A stretch of 64,000 nt of DNA from Pyrocephalus nanus (taxonomy: Eukaryota; Chordata; Aves; Passeriformes; Tyrannidae), in assembly GCA_038380795.1 (NCBI GenBank), contig CM076267.1, positions 21,846,001-21,910,000 of the forward strand, read 5' to 3'. The position numbers were made by a program, and so were the translations under genes. Shown here piece after piece: positions 1 to 10,010 of this stretch; position 1 is the stretch's first letter, and each line of letters opens with the position of its first letter. Below the pieces are notes generated by a model. It was not told the origin of the DNA, searched no databases, and saw only the letters and a list, made by a program, of their open reading frames with translations.

Positions 1-1309
1 GTCACATCAAAGTCACATTTTAAAGAATGGGTTAGTTCACATGTGTAGGGGTTTGTTTCTCAGCAGTTCTAATTTTGAGCATGTCAGAACTGTTTAACAC
101 AAAGCCAAAGATTCATTCAGTCACTTGGTAGCTATTGAGAAGACTGATTTGGCAGTGCTAAGTAGCAAGGTAAATAAGATTAGCAAAAAGGTAAGGAAAC
201 GCAAGAAACAGACAGTCCTTTGAATGAATGGCAAATCATGGTCCCATTCCTTCTGATCTGAATCTCTGTACCCCTAATAAATTATTGGCAAGCACAAAGT
301 CACCAACCTTTCCCAGATCTTTACTTTGAGGTTGCCAGGAGCTGGGAGGAATTTTGCGGACATGAGAGGTTCCCTGAGTCTTCTGCAAGAAGACAAAGAA
401 AGACAGACCCAAGGCCTACAAGGTAGCAGCTCTGGCTTTCATAGCAGCTGATATTTTGTAGCTTCTTCGTTGTAGAGTGGTTAGAATAGTCATCCATGGT
501 GTAGAAGGTTGCACACAGCCTGTTCCTCCATCAGCTGGCACATCCCAGCCAGCTCTCCATAGCTGTCTTGGAACTTCCAGGGGCTTATGGTTCTGTGTCC
601 ACAATGCCATTAAACGGCTACAAAAAGCTAACCAGACACTTTGTGGAACACGTGTAAGCCACAGCTTTCCTCCTTGCATTGCATATGCACAGCAGATTAG
701 TGCCTTGTTTAGGAAGCAGTCACAGATCTCTTTGTTTCCTTCTTTCAGGTACAAGGTGAATTAATCCATTTGGAAACCAGCAAATGCTCCCCTCCCTTCC
801 TTTCCCAAAAGCCTGAATTCTTCCACCCTACATTTCTTGACAATAAAGACAGATAAAGCTCAGATGCCCTATCAGAGGAAGCAATTGAGCCTGTTTCTTC
901 GCTTTAAGTTTTCTAAATAAATCGCTTTTGTTGTTTAAAGCCGTGATGAATGGAGACACAGGGCCAGGTTGGTCGTTGGAACAGTACAATGGATGTAAGG
1001 AGGTTTTTTTCTTTGCCATATAAATCATTCACATTGTTTAAGGTACATTGATCAATCTAATGGCTTGTAATAGGCTCCTAATTGCCACTAGGAAAGTATT
1101 GCAAGCTTGCATTTGAACGTGAAATGGTTCATGATCTGAGCTGAAATTCACCTTAAGCCTGAGTTCTAGTAATTACAGAACACAGAAAGAGCACAATGAA
1201 CAGTTCCCCGTCTTTCCTTCCCTAATCCCAGGACAGGGTGAGGGGGGAGAAGGGAACATCAGAATGGGGGATCCAGCTTATTTTCCTCTTCCAAACCAGC
1301 AATTCATTA

Positions 1310-1445
1310 ACGGGTGAAAGCTGCAGGAGGATTTATTGGTCATTGTGGACCGAAGAGAACTTTGTAATGTCAATCATCCTGCCTATTACGCTGCCACATA
1401 TCTCTATCTGCAGATAGACAGCTTGCTTAATCACAACCAACATTC
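1310..1445. promoter_or_regulatory. Candidate conserved enhancer block upstream of SP9
   Basis: A compact block contains a TTTATTGG Hox-like site near 1333, CATTGTGG (SOX-like) near 1342, TGTCAATCATC (PBX/MEIS-like) near 1369 and a palindromic CTATCTGCAGATAG around 1404. No coding potential is seen. Conservation cannot be tested here; the call rests on motif density and position about 5 kb upstream of a developmental regulator. Confidence 0.3.
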
Positions 1446-1470
1446 TGAGTCACGCCTGGCTAAAAACGTG

Positions 1471-1745
1471 CTATAAAAAGCTAGGAGGGTACCAGAAGCG
1501 GGATGCCATGGGAAATGCGGGGACAGGACTTCTCCGTGATTAGGTTGCTCCGGTGAGGCACCCATCCGTTCCCCTGCCCGCCCGCCCGGTGCTGCCGCTT
1601 CCCCGCGCCCCGACCGGCGCCTCCGGGGGAGCCGCGGGGCGGAGGAGCCGGGCGGGCCGGGGCCGGCCGGGGCGGGCCGGGCGCTGGCAGGGACTGCTGA
1701 GCCCACCGTCCCGGCCGCCGCTTCCCTGCTCACCGCACACACCTC
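1471..1745 (+). promoter_or_regulatory. Possible TATA promoter followed by a short CpG island
   Basis: TATAAAAAG at 1472-1480 is a strong TATA match. It is preceded by a TGAGTCA AP-1/MAF-like site at 1446-1452. About 70 bp downstream begins a C+G-rich, CpG-rich patch of roughly 190 bp with many GGGCGGG/GGCCGGGG runs. This could be the promoter of an unannotated non-coding transcript 4.6 kb upstream of SP9, or simply an enhancer with a CpG patch. No open frame starting here resembles a protein. Confidence 0.25.
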
Positions 1746-3189
1746 ATTACCGAGTCAGCAGAGCCGCTTTAATGGACTTGTGTGGAAAGGCGGTTTTACG
1801 CTCTATAAACGTTGGGTCCAAGCGTTTACTAATTAAACTCCTTCTATTTAGAAACACCTGCATTTTAAGAAAGCTTTCTGAACGCTAGCACTGACTGAAT
1901 TTCCAACCTGCTACAGTCGGAGCTTGTCATGCCTAACCCATATATCATAACAGCATTGGAAAGCATGTGAACCAAGAGATAAAATCCTCGTACAATGCTC
2001 CTCGCACAACGTTCCTCAGACTTCCCTACCAAGGCAGAAAACAAATCTATGATGCTGTTGAATAATCTCCCAATAATTGTAGTAATTAAAATCATCATCC
2101 AGTCTGCAGTCACCTTCCTTTCTTTGACACTAGTCTTCCCTTGAATTGTTAACGTGTCTCCGGCTGAGATAAACAGAACAAGGGACCTTTAAAATACACG
2201 GTCCAAATAAATTTAGCGGAAGAGAATTAGTTCCACAGACACGCTTTTGACTGCGTTCAGTAGGCGACAGGATTTCTAAAACTATCATGCAGATTTTTTA
2301 AATGCAGGGTAATATGGGTCTCCCTGCTACTCTTAAATAGTGTCACCTTAAAGATCGAGGAAAAGATGAAAGCCCAGCCTGGTGCTCCACCTCGGGGCTC
2401 GGTGTGCTGGGGGTAGGAGGAGAGGGGAGTGCACCATGTAACAAACATCTTATGAAAGATCAAGAAGAAACTGTGGGAGAGTGCCATAATTTTAATTTAA
2501 TTTCCGTGATCTATTTGATCCCGGTGCTCATTCCTTTTTTATTAACTATAAAAGATATCCTTCTAATCAAAAGCTGCACTTCATCTTTACCCACAAATGA
2601 AAAACTCTATAGCAGAAAGAATTCAGTGGACTCAACAGGCGCCAAGGTCTGTATTTTAACACTATCTCTATATATCATTCCCCCTTTTAATATCTAGTCT
2701 TGGGCAGAATATAGTGAGGAAGCCTTAACTGAAGTTATCAATTTATCACCAGGTACCCCTCTGCGTTGCTCTGATAATCAATGGTGGTTTCTAGATCACG
2801 TAAATGAAGAGTGTAACTGAGAGGGGGGGAGGGGGTTTTGCACGGAAGTCCTGTTGCTGAAAAAAAAAAAAAAAAAAATCTGGCAGGACGCAATTATTTA
2901 TCTCGGCAATGAGCACTTTGCGTGTTTCCTACCCGCGTCCCTTCAGTTTGGCAGAAAATGAGGCTGCTTTCTTGAACTTGGAAGGGTTTGCCCCTTTCCC
3001 ACCCGTAACATCCATGAGTAAAACTCCGTGTCCCTCCCAGGATTCAGGGAAAATTGTACAGCAACCTTACATTTAACTGCTATTAAATCGATTTATTTGG
3101 AAAATATTTGGCAACTCTTTCCCAGAGCTCTGTTTGAACAGAAGAGTCATTTCATCTGATGCTCTTGAATATAAACCCAGGAGCTTCCC

Positions 3190-3300
3190 AGCCATCTTTA
3201 ATGAACGAATTGTTTCCCATCTCTACCTCCTAAAGACAGCAACTTTAGTAGTTGCACAGATCAAAAGAGAGAAGATGGGAAACAATATTGTTCAAAGGAA
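3190..3300. promoter_or_regulatory. Palindrome-rich candidate enhancer with SOX-like sites
   Basis: A perfect 14-bp inverted repeat (arms 3209-3222 and 3273-3286, ATTGTTTCCCATCT and its complement) encloses a smaller one (3239-3244 and 3250-3255, GCAACT/AGTTGC). The right outer arm overlaps a 12-bp self-palindrome AACAATATTGTT at 3281-3292, which is two facing ACAAT SOX cores. No coding potential is seen. Confidence 0.3.
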
Positions 3301-3519
3301 GTGAACTGTTGCATTTAATTAGGCTATTCTCTATTAGTATTCATATTGAGATTTTTTTTTCTAAGATTTATGTTGATTTAACTGTAATGTATTTATGATG
3401 TAAATATATTCCGAGATGAAAACGTCACGGATCAATTGTAAAGGACCCGGATACATAATTTTAAAAAATCAGTTTCAGTTTATGTGAGGTTCTCACCCCA
3501 CTTTCGCTTCTTAGTCAGA

Positions 3520-3900
3520 TTTGTTTATGCAGAATCGACATTTAATAGTGCTAATTGCACTCCAGTTAAATTGCCCTGATTGCAGAAAGGGAAGCAATTT
3601 TCGTGCTCTCTGTCTGGGTTTGGAAGAAATTGTTTTATATTCACCTCTTTATAAAGAAGTGGAGATAAGGCACCGAGCCTTTGCACAAATTGCACTTATG
3701 GGCTGACTGGCAGTATTCAGGCTCTATAATAGAGCATTATTTGGCCGTTTTGAATAATGTAAAGCATTTGCTGAAAGCTATTCTCCTGAAAATTGCTTTA
3801 ACTTTTAAAAGGGTGATGATTCACTCCAAACCAGGCCTTTGTTACATTGTCATTATCCCCCCAAATGTTTTAACAGTCAGCTCAACACTTTAGCATAACA
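3520..3900. promoter_or_regulatory. Candidate AT-rich conserved non-coding block
   Basis: This stretch is unusually free of simple repeats and full of short developmental motifs: TGCTAATTGCAC near 3550, CCAGTTAAATTG, GAATAATG, and a GTTACATTGTCATTATC segment near 3841-3857. Open frames across it resemble no family. It looks like vertebrate conserved non-coding sequence, but that is a judgement by eye. Confidence 0.25.
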
Positions 3901-4362
3901 CATTGATCTTTGTTTAAAAACTCGATTTTTGGAGTATGAAAAAATCTGTCAGAAAATACTTGACCCCCTAAAGATTTTAGCAGCGTTCCCCCTTCCGCCG
4001 CCATTCCCTCAGCCTTTCCACCGCCTGCCTCGTTCCTGCGGGTTTTAGTTACTTTTCCGACTACAAAGGGGCAAGGAGATGGATGTGCGGCAGGCAGAGC
4101 CGCCCGCCTGCCTTCAGGCACAGCAGAATCCCTACTTTGCTGTGGGAGCGCAAGCGGGCAGCGGATGCCTTTACTCGCTGATGTAGAGGCAACATTTTTA
4201 AACGTCACGCTCTCGATCTGCCTTCCAGACGTATTTTATTGATGACTTTCCCCAAGATAAGAGGAGAGACCCTCTCCCCCCACCGCCCTGGGGTTGGCCA
4301 GAAGCGCCGCGCTGCCACTTGACGACCACCACGGCAGGCTCCTGGGAAGGAGCGAGTTTCCC

Positions 4363-4408
4363 CCCGAAGGAAAGGAGGAAGGAAAGAAGGAAGGAGGGAA
4401 GGAAGGAG
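4363..4408 (+). repeat. GGAA-type polypurine tract
   Basis: An almost pure G/A run built from GGAA and GAAGG units lies on the + strand just before a CpG-rich patch. Such mirror-like purine tracts are length-variable and can adopt triplex DNA. Confidence 0.7.
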
Positions 4409-4837
4409 TCACCTGTTGGGCGACGGCTCCCGGGTGCCCCTGTCGGACTCCTCGCCTCGCCCGCGGGGGTTATGTCGCTCCCCCCGCCACCGCCTTTCCG
4501 CCGCCTCCACCCGCCGAGCGCTACAGCCCCCCTGGGTGCAGCCGCCGCTCAGGATCTGCTCCGGGCAGACCCTTCGGAGGAAAGGTTTACCATGCACTCC
4601 CCGGACCCCTGCGCCGGCTGCGAGTCAATGTGGAAAGAATTAAGCGCAGAACAGTATTTCCTCCTACTGCCCCGACTCTGTTTAATACGTGGCGACAAAA
4701 AGGCGAGCGCCCTTTGAAAATAGCCTTAGACGTTTAAATAAAAGATAATCTCCAGGGGCATCCTTCCCTAGCGTGGCAGGCGTCCTGCAGATCGCATAAC
4801 ACAATATAAAATAAATTGTAATGCCTGCCTTATTTAG

Positions 4838-4838
<1 letters not shown>

Positions 4839-4872
<34 letters not shown>
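4839..4872 (+). repeat. (CA)n microsatellite
   Basis: About 17 uninterrupted CA dinucleotides, continued by CATATATA. A likely length polymorphism, about 1.5 kb upstream of the SP9 start codon. Confidence 0.95.
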
Positions 4873-4878
<6 letters not shown>

Positions 4879-5929
4879 AAAACATGTAAAGAAAAGCGAA
4901 ATCCTCTCAATTTCCCGGTTTCTCCATCTTGTTCCACAGCGATGCCTATTTTGCATCTGCTAGGTGGTTTTAAACTCGATGGCTGAGGCGGCACCGAGAA
5001 AAAGGAAATATTGACTCAAATGCAGAGCAAGGGTCCGGCGTTGCTTGAACGCACTCATCGTATTTCTGGTTCAGAACTGTACTCAGCTGCACTGGGGACG
5101 GCAGAAAGGAGAGGGAAAAACTCCTATTCCCATCCTCACAGAGACGACTGCAATGATGAAAAGTTGTACGCCTATTGATCTTCTGCGGGCACAGTACGGC
5201 CAAGTTCTAGCCAATTACTTAAGAAGCCTCAAATAATTACAATCAAAGGAACTAGCTTCCAAGACATTGAGGAGCCGAGGTTTGGACTTACATTTCGCAC
5301 ATGCAGAGAGCAGGTAAAGTCTCTGTCGCTCACTGGGCGTGTGGAGTGTGCACAGTGCAGAGGCCACAGGCAAGTGCTGGGGAGGTTTATTCCAGCAGAG
5401 CCCTAGCACTGCTAGGAGGGAGCAAGCCTTCTCCCATTAGCAGTACTGCTTCCACGGGAGTATATGAGGCTTGAAAAACGTGCTGCCGGCTGCGAATTTG
5501 ACTTTCAAAGTGTTTTGCTGGCGATTACTCTGTAAAATAATATCCTCTCTCTTAAGCGACAGGACGCCCCTTGTCCTCTCTCCCGCCCCAGTACAAGAGC
5601 AAAGGGATGCCTGTCGGTTCCCTGCCTTTGGATTTTTTGGCGCTTTATATAACTAAAAAGCCTTCTCGGTTCCTTTTGCAAAGAAAGTAAGAAATACGTT
5701 GTGCACGAAATCACTTCTAGCATTTAGCAAAAGAAAAACAAAAAAATTACATGTTCTCACAAAACGTCATTAGGCGCTGTGAGGTTATTCGTATCCAACA
5801 CGGACAGCTCCCAAACGGCCTGAAAAAGGAGGCAGAGGGCCTGTTGAATAAAAGCGAGGCAGGTACGGTTTACTGGCCCCGAGGATCGCAGGTGACCGCA
5901 CCGGCAGCGGGGGATATGACACCTCCTGC

Positions 5930-6367
5930 ACAGTTTACAGGCGGCGGCGGAGCGGCGTCAGGCGTGACACCCGCCGCCCGCCGGCGCTGCCCCCGCTGCC
6001 CCGCGGCGGTCGGTGCGTGCCCGGCGGGAGCGGCGCGGGGCGGGCGGGAATTGCGGCGCGGGGCGGGCGGGAATTGCGGCGCGGCCGGACCGGGGAGTTT
6101 TCTCCCCGCGCGCTCACTGGCACGCGCCCCGCGCCCCGGCGCCGGCACCTCCGCGCAGCCTGATTGGCTGCCGGGCCGCTCCGGGCCGCTCCGCCCGCGC
6201 CCTCATTGGGCGAGCGCCGCCGCCAGCGGTACTTCAAAGCGGGCGCTGCCCGCACTTAGGCAGAGTTTGGCCCCGCCGCGCCGGAGTGTCCTCAGTGCCG
6301 CCGGGCAGCGCGGGGCGCACACCGAGCGCCATCCCCTCCGCCCCACCGCCCAGCCCACGGACGTGCT
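5930..6367 (+). promoter_or_regulatory. SP9 promoter CpG island and 5' UTR
   Basis: A CpG island directly upstream of the SP9 start codon. It carries several GGGCGG/CCGCCC GC boxes and two inverted CCAAT boxes (ATTGG at 6163-6167 and 6205-6209, 42 bp apart). A 23-bp unit with a GC box is duplicated in tandem (6032-6054 and 6055-6077), and a 10-bp unit CCGGGCCGCT is duplicated at 6171-6190. No clear TATA box is seen, so a dispersed start downstream of the CCAAT boxes (about 6230-6300) is likely. SP-family proteins bind GC boxes, so autoregulation is possible; that is inference. Confidence 0.65.
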
Positions 6368-8459
6368 ATGGCTACGTCTATCCTCGGGGTAAGTCGCACC
6401 GCGCGCTTCCTCGCGGCTTCCCCCTGGAAAAACTGCCGTTGCCGCCGCCGCGTTGTGGCTGCCCCTCGCACAAATCGCGAGGATGGGCGGTGATCCCGGC
6501 CAGCCTCGGGGGATTTCACTGCGGGCAGCCCATCGGGTCGTTACCAAAGAGTTTAGTCTGAAAACTCGCTGGGCCGGAGAGAAGCCGTGCTGCTTCTGCT
6601 TTCTTTTGTTTTGTTTTTGTTTGTTTCGTTTTTTGGTGTTTTTTTTTCTTTTTTTAACTCGAACTACGGTTGATTTCCAAAGATTTTCGCCAGCCCGGCA
6701 TTGCGCGTGGCGACGGTCAGAAGGCTCCGCACACCGCTCGCCTTGCTGCCATCTCGTTTTCCCGTCTCTCCTGTACGATTGCTCGAGGAGACGCCGCATT
6801 TCGTTCCCACGGGATTTTTGGTTTAACGGTAGTACGCTCGAGCAGCCCTCTCGGAACACGCGTGTGTCTTGTAGCCGTCGGGATCTGCTTCCGATGTAAA
6901 AATCCCTCGGGCGCCGAGATCGGTCCCTGGCGGAAAACGAGTTGTGCTAACGGGGCAGGGCTGAGCCTTCCTCCAAAATAGGAAAAAACTTTTCCGCGGT
7001 ACCGCTCTTCGCGCCGCGGTTGTACCCGCGCTGCCGCGTCCCCGCGGGAGCCTGGAGAGGCAGCAGGGGTTAGGCTGACGGGCCGGCTTTGTCTCTCCCG
7101 CAGGAAGAGCCGAGATTTGGAACGACTCCCCTGGCCATGCTGGCCGCCACCTGCAACAAGATCGGCAACACCAGTCCCCTGACCACCTTGCCCGAGTCCA
7201 GCGCCTTCGCCAAAGGGGGCTTCCACCCCTGGAAACGCTCCACCTCCAGCTGCAACCTGGGCTCCAGCCTCTCGGGCTTCACGGTGGCCACGAGCAGGGG
7301 CTCCAACGGACTGGCCAGCGGCACGGGCACCGCCAATAGCGCCTTCTGCCTGGCTTCCACCTCGCCCACTTCCTCGGCCTTCAGCAGCGACTACGGCGGC
7401 CTCTTCTCCAACTCAGCGGCGGCGGCGGGCGTGTCCCCGCAAGAGCCCGGCGGGCAGTCGGCCTTCATCTCCAAAGTGCACAGCTCGGCGGCCGAGAGCC
7501 TCTACCCGCGGGTGGGCATGGCGCATCCCTACGAGTCCTGGTACAAGTCGGGCTTCCACTCCACGCTCTCGGCGGGCGAGGTGGCCAACGGGGCGGCCTC
7601 CTCCTGGTGGGATGTGCACACCAACCCGGGCTCCTGGCTGGAGGTGCAGAACCCGGCGGGGGGGCTGCAGAGCTCGCTGCACTCGGGCGCCCCCCAGGCC
7701 TCGCTGCACTCCCAACTGGGCACCTACAACCCCGACTTCAGCTCCCTCACCCACTCCGCCTTCAGCTCCACCGGCCTGGGCTCCACGGCCGCCTCGCACC
7801 TGCTCTCCACCAGCCAGCACCTGCTCACCCAGGAGGGCTTCAAGCCCGTGCTGCCCTCCTACACGGACTCCAGCGCGGCGGTGGCGGCAGCCAGCGCCAT
7901 GATCTCAGGCGCCGCCGCCGCCGCCGCCGGGGGCGGCTCGGCCCGCTCCGCCCGCCGCTACTCGGGCCGCGCCACCTGCGACTGCCCCAACTGCCAGGAG
8001 GCCGAGCGGCTCGGGCCGGCGGGGGCCAGCCTACGGCGCAAGGGGCTGCACAGCTGCCACATCCCCGGCTGCGGAAAGGTGTACGGCAAGACCTCGCACC
8101 TGAAGGCGCACCTGCGCTGGCACACGGGCGAGCGGCCCTTCGTCTGCAACTGGCTCTTCTGCGGGAAGCGCTTCACCCGCTCCGACGAGCTGCAGCGGCA
8201 CCTGCGGACTCACACGGGCGAGAAGCGCTTCGCCTGCCCCGTCTGCAACAAGCGCTTCATGCGCAGCGACCACCTGAGCAAACACATCAAAACGCACAAC
8301 GGGGGCGGCGGGGGCAAAAAGGGCAGCGACAGCGACACGGACGCCAGCAACCTGGAGACGCCGCGCTCCGAGTCCCCCGACCTCATCCTGCACGAGGGGG
8401 TGGGCGCCGCCGCCCGCGGACCGGGCAAGGAACCTACCGCGGGGCCCGGCGACTCCTAG
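6368..8459 (+). CDS. SP9: SP9, SP/KLF-family zinc-finger transcription factor
   Basis: Two coding exons: 6368-6388 (MATSILG, then a GTAAGT donor) and 7104-8459 (after a CAG acceptor; phase-0 intron), 458 aa against about 484 in human. The short first exon is typical of the family. The N-terminal SP-box-like [10 protein letters not shown] sits at about residues 15-24 and an alanine run near 280. A Buttonhead box CDCPNC lies at 299-304. Three C2H2 fingers follow: Cys325/Cys330/His343/His347, Cys355/Cys360/His373/His377 and Cys385/Cys388/His401/His405, with KTSHLKA, RSDELQR and RSDHLSK helices that read GC/GT boxes. SP9 is nuclear; in vertebrates it acts in the limb apical ridge and in DLX-dependent forebrain GABAergic neurons. 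SP8 and SP5 were considered, but the start sequence and the CIR1-SCRN3-GPR155 neighbourhood favour SP9. The second exon is strongly GC-rich. Confidence 0.95.
6389..7103 (+). other. SP9 intron 1
   Basis: A 715-bp phase-0 intron, from the GTAAGT donor at 6389 to the CAG acceptor ending at 7103. It contains a T-rich tract (about 6593-6657) and is otherwise moderately CpG-rich, continuous with the promoter island. Long open frames across it are on the wrong strand or are broken by the T-rich tract, and resemble nothing known. Confidence 0.85.
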
Positions 8460-9100
8460 GGCAGCGCCGCCGGAGCCGCCCGGACTGAGCCCCGCGCCGG
8501 CCGGAGGGACATGAGCCGCCCCGCCGCCGACAGCGCCCCGGGTCGCAGCGGCCCGAGCCGGGCCGGGCCGGGCCGGCGGACGGCGGGGCCGGAGAGACGC
8601 GGCCCCCGTCCCGCCCGGCCAGTAGGTACCGAGTGACACTTTCTTCCGCTTCCCTTTTCTCTTTCTGTTGGAAGGCAAGCATCCTAAGAGAGGCTTAAGG
8701 TGAGAAATCCAGCTGCAACTCCGAGACGATCCCTCTGTATCTCATAAACATCTGTATAAATAGGGTTCATAAAAGAAGAAAAAAAAAAAAAGAAAACCAG
8801 ATCGTGTTCCCTTATTTTTCTTGTAAATGTTGATCTGATAAGGGGTTTGGGGGATTTTTTTTTTTTAATTGGTGAATTCCTGAAATTCAGGGAGGTTTTG
8901 GGGTTTTGATTATTTTTTTTATTTTAAATTTCTGATGCACTTTGTGGAAGTCAGTATATATGTAAAAGATATTTAAAATGTTGAGTTAACACTTCACTCA
9001 AACTCACGTAAGTTAAGGTCTCTTAAAGAAATTAAATGCGTTTATCTGTATGGAAAAAATCTTGACATATTTTCATTTTGGTATTATTAAAGGACTCTGA
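8460..9100 (+). other. SP9 3' UTR (approximate)
   Basis: Non-coding sequence after the TAG stop. The first 180 bp are GC-rich, with a short GGGCC pentamer run near 8556-8573, then it becomes T/A-rich with several A and T homopolymers. An ATTAAA at 9086-9091 is a plausible poly(A) signal; AATAAA near 9650 is an alternative. The true 3' end cannot be fixed from sequence alone. Confidence 0.45.
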
Positions 9101-9336
9101 ACAATATACTCACGGGTTTGTTCTTCTTCGTGCCCCCTCCTTTCCCCCGCCCAGTCCTTGCAGGGGTCAGGGTTTTAGTGGGAGCCCTCGCACCCCCTTC
9201 CCATCCTCTTTACAGTCACTGTGATTAAAAATGCAGCCAGCAATGATAGCCAGGAGGGGAAGGGACCGGCCCCTGAGCCAGGCGCGCTGAACTGCTCTGC
9301 TCGCTCTTTTCAAACCTCTTTAGGTTTGGTTTATTA

Positions 9337-9475
9337 TCAAAAAAACCAAACCAAAACAAAAACAACAACAACAACAAAAAAAACAAGCAAAAAAAACCCC
9401 AAACAAACAAAAAACCCAAACAACAAAACAACACTAAAACCCAAAACAAAAAAAAATTCCAAAACCAAACAAATT
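9337..9475 (+). repeat. A-rich low-complexity run (AAC/AAAC/CCCAAAC)
   Basis: A stretch of about 140 bp almost entirely A and C, with AAC trinucleotides then AAACCCC-type units. Similar A-rich CCCAAA tracts recur near 62,390 and 62,690. It yields spurious lysine/asparagine open frames. Confidence 0.85.
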
Positions 9476-9689
9476 TAAACGGAGTCCAAGCCCTGCTACA
9501 CCAGCCAGGAACCACGCCGAGACTTAAGTGTCTTTGGTGAAACCATCCCCAAAATCGAGTGAAGGCGAACTGTACTGAGGAACTATTTATTTAATTTAAA
9601 AAACCTTTAGCGCCACAAGGCTGCCTAGGCTGGGAGGTGATCTCGGGGGAATAAATCGCTAGAGTCAATACTCCGGAAAAGACATTTCA

Positions 9690-10010
9690 TGCCTAAATGA
9701 AAATCTTGTTAAATGTTATTAATTTTGACTTAGAGCACACAGCAGCCCCCTGTGCCTTGTATTCCCTTATTAGGGATTCATGTCTTATCAAATATCTAAT
9801 TAATCTCCTAGACATCATTTGTTCTGGCCAACTTTATCTCAGCTGGTCCACGGGGAAAACTCCGAATATTCTCGGTGACAAAGCTCCCTTGAAGATCCTT
9901 TTAATTGTCCAAATTAACTGCACCAAATTTGCATGTCAAACGGTAAAGGGCAACCTAAGATAAAATGTAAACGTTTTAAAAGCCCCAAACTAAGCACTTG
10001 ATTTGATAAC
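9690..10010. promoter_or_regulatory. Candidate AT-rich enhancer block downstream of SP9
   Basis: Motif-dense, repeat-free AT-rich sequence with TGTTATTAATTTTGAC near 9713, TATCTAATTAATCTCC near 9792 and TTTAATTG near 9899. Several homeodomain TAAT cores cluster within 200 bp. It shows no coding potential and no mobile element that I recognise. Confidence 0.27.

Larger units (their letters stand above)
1..5900. other. Non-coding 5' flank of SP9
   Basis: I see no supportable protein-coding gene here. The open frames are short and lie either in AT-rich DNA or in CpG-rich patches, and none resembles a known family. The stretch holds AT-rich blocks dense in homeobox, SOX and PBX-like motifs (about 1310-1445, 3190-3300, 3520-3900), a TATA-like box at 1472 followed by a CpG-rich patch (about 1550-1740), a second CpG-rich patch (about 4400-4660), a purine tract and a CA microsatellite. 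In human the gene upstream of SP9 is OLA1; no OLA1 exon is recognised. A cis-regulatory role for SP9 is inference from position. Confidence 0.6.

Noticed and set aside
5751..6561. Long proline/arginine/alanine-rich open frames over the SP9 promoter island
   Set aside because: They overlap on both strands, run through the promoter, SP9 exon 1 and its intron, and show only GC-composition residues without family features.
6368..8459. Identification as SP8 or SP5 rather than SP9
   Set aside because: The MATSILG first exon and the adjacent CIR1, SCRN3 and GPR155 genes fit SP9; SP8 and SP5 have other neighbours.
7413..8678. Several long open frames antisense or frame-shifted to SP9 exon 2
   Set aside because: Shadows of a GC-rich coding exon; only the SP9 frame gives three C2H2 fingers and the Buttonhead box.
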